Origin: Geobacteraceae bacterium
GTDB lineage: Bacteria > Desulfobacterota > Desulfuromonadia > Desulfuromonadales > Geopsychrobacteraceae
DNA length: 7,981 bases
Reading direction: 5' to 3'
Assembly: GCA_027064785.1 (NCBI GenBank)
Contig: JAMOPE010000361.1
Coordinates: 1-7,981, forward strand
Both the position numbers and the translations under genes were made by a program. This document shows, one piece after another, positions 6,847 to 7,981 of the stretch. Under the pieces are notes generated by a model. It saw only the letters and a list, made by a program, of their open reading frames with translations. It had not been told where the DNA came from and made no database searches. How positions within the stretch are numbered: the first letter of the stretch is position 1; each line of letters opens with the position of its first letter.

Positions 6847-7779
6847 GTGTACAAGTACTTATTCGGTCCGGTCCCTTCAAGGCGTCTCGGTATGTCACTC
6901 GGGGTTGATCTGGTTCCACGTAAGGTTTGTTCTCTCGACTGTGTTTATTGCGAGGTAGGTAAAACAACCAAGCTGACCCTTAAGAGAAAAGAGTATATCC
7001 CTTACGCCAAGATCGTTGAAGAACTCCGCCACTTTTTTTCCAACAATCCCGATCCCGATTTTATCACTTTTTCGGGGTCGGGAGAGCCGACACTCAACAG
7101 CCGAATCGGGGATGTTGTTGTTTTTATAAAGCAGAATAAACCGGATATCCCTATCGCAGTTTTAACGAATGGTACGTTACTCTACGATTCAGCGGTCAGA
7201 GCTGAATTGCAGGGTGTCGATGTCGTTCTCCCCTCGCTTGATGCCGTATCTGCAGATATTTTTGCAGAGATAAACCGTCCGCCAACCAACCTTCCCGTTG
7301 AAAAATATCTGCAGGGCTTGATCGACTTCAGTCATGGGTTCTCCGGCAAAATCTGGCTGGAGATTTTTATCCTGCCCGGTTGTAATGATGGCGATAGCGA
7401 GGTGCAACGCATGCGCGAAGCCATTTTAAAAATCAAGCCCGATTCTGTGCAGATAAACACACTGGATCGGCCGGGAACAGAGGCCGATTTACGCGGGGCA
7501 ACGGTGGCAGAACTGCGCAGTGTGGTTGAACGGTTGAATCTGGATAACGTGGTGATTATTGCTGCAGCACCGCAACGTAAAAATATCAAATCGTATCGCA
7601 GCGATGCCGAGGCAGCAATTCTGGAGACGATTTCCCGAAGGCCGTGTACCCTTGTTGACCTGACTCAGATACTGGGGATGCACACCAGCGAAATCAATAA
7701 GTATCTCGATGTGCTTGAAGCCGAAGGTAAAATTGAAACGGTCAGGCAGGAGCGCGGGTTTTTCTATCAGACCAGATAG
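6847..7779 (+). CDS. Radical SAM protein, COG0731 type, with C-terminal winged helix
   Basis: A 310-residue radical SAM protein. The cluster motif CSLDCVYC gives C28, C32 and C35 for the [4Fe-4S] cluster that cleaves S-adenosylmethionine. GSGEP (77-81) is the SAM-binding strand motif. The N-terminal stretch FGPVPSRRLGMSLGVD is typical of the COG0731 group, related in name to TYW1 of wybutosine synthesis, but bacterial members have no established substrate. Residues about 253-310 look like a small winged helix-turn-helix domain, with DLTQILGMHTSEINKYLDVL as the helix-turn-helix and a basic wing. The GTG start has GGAG (6837-6840) six bases upstream; an ATG at 6821 is out of frame. The gene starts 35 bases after rocD and may be co-transcribed with it. 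The function is not known, and I do not infer one from the neighbour. Confidence 0.88.
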   Translation: MYKYLFGPVPSRRLGMSLGVDLVPRKVCSLDCVYCEVGKTTKLTLKRKEYIPYAKIVEELRHFFSNNPDPDFITFSGSGEPTLNSRIGDVVVFIKQNKPDIPIAVLTNGTLLYDSAVRAELQGVDVVLPSLDAVSADIFAEINRPPTNLPVEKYLQGLIDFSHGFSGKIWLEIFILPGCNDGDSEVQRMREAILKIKPDSVQINTLDRPGTEADLRGATVAELRSVVERLNLDNVVIIAAAPQRKNIKSYRSDAEAAILETISRRPCTLVDLTQILGMHTSEINKYLDVLEAEGKIETVRQERGFFYQTR

Positions 7780-7816
7780 TGAGTACTCCCTGCCTACCGA
7801 TGAAAAGAGATTCCCG

Positions 7817-7981
7817 TTATTGTTTGTCGGTTGTCCCACTGAATCTTGTTAACAGAAATGCCATCGGTATCATGCCGATCGCAAAGACAACGCAGATCCG
7901 GTATGTTTGCTCCAGCCCGATCCAGTCTCCTACCATTCCTAATGCAAACACCAGTACTGAACTGACGCCAAAGTTGATGAA
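7817..7981 (-). CDS. MFS-type transporter, C-terminal fragment (runs off right edge)
   Basis: A minus-strand frame enters at 7981 and ends at TAA (7819-7817), giving the last 54 residues of a protein that begins outside the window. Two hydrophobic stretches (fragment residues about 4-20 and 29-45) are joined by GDWIGLEQTYRI, a short polar turn like that between the last two helices of major facilitator transporters. A short polar tail follows. It is probably an inner-membrane efflux or uptake carrier; the substrate cannot be told from this piece. It converges on the radical SAM gene, with 37 bases between the two stops. Confidence 0.65.
   Translation of the reverse strand, partial: FINFGVSSVLVFALGMVGDWIGLEQTYRICVVFAIGMIPMAFLLTRFSGTTDKQ

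Noticed and set aside
7780..7831. Possible bidirectional terminator between the radical SAM gene and the convergent transporter gene
   Set aside because: The only pairing seen (ACCGA 7796-7800 with TCGGT 7827-7831) has a 26-base loop and no T-run. The GAGTACTC palindrome at 7781-7788 is too short to call.

Overview
The window looks like chromosomal DNA from a deltaproteobacterium of the Desulfuromonas/Geobacter group (Desulfuromonadia). The grounds are moderate GC, soluble HDOD-GAF-kinase and REC-PAS-GGDEF-EAL architectures, and a radical SAM protein of the COG0731 type with a C-terminal winged helix. This placement comes from recognising protein families, not from a search. There are no rRNA, tRNA, CRISPR, IS or phage signatures.

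Layout: (1) 1-834, minus strand: the N-terminal part of a GAF-domain signalling protein that runs off the left edge. (2) 835-1261: a 427-base AT-rich divergent intergenic region with promoter-like sequences on both strands and an 18-base dyad just upstream of the GAF gene. (3) 1262-5517, plus strand: a compact two-gene signalling unit, an HDOD-GAF histidine kinase followed 20 bases later by a response regulator carrying PAS, GGDEF and EAL domains. (4) 5609-6811: ornithine aminotransferase (rocD). (5) 6847-7779: a radical SAM protein of unknown substrate. (6) 7817-7981, minus strand: the last 54 residues of an MFS-type transporter, convergent with the radical SAM gene.

How they work together: the kinase and the REC-GGDEF-EAL protein are almost certainly a cognate pair that turns a cytoplasmic signal, read by HDOD and GAF, into a change in cyclic di-GMP. 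Two points stand out. The EAL domain has kept nearly every catalytic residue at the expected spacing but has Ser where the proposed catalytic Glu of the EGVE motif should be, so the protein is probably a net diguanylate cyclase. The kinase H-box lacks the usual Asn/Thr and Pro after the His-Glu, so its phosphatase activity may be weak or lost. The regulator also has an unusual start region: overlapping ATG and GTG codons, with a 10-codon out-of-frame leader that ends in TGATG overlap with an internal in-frame ATG. The rocD and radical SAM genes lie downstream on the same strand and may be partly co-transcribed, but nothing in their sequences ties them to the signalling pair.
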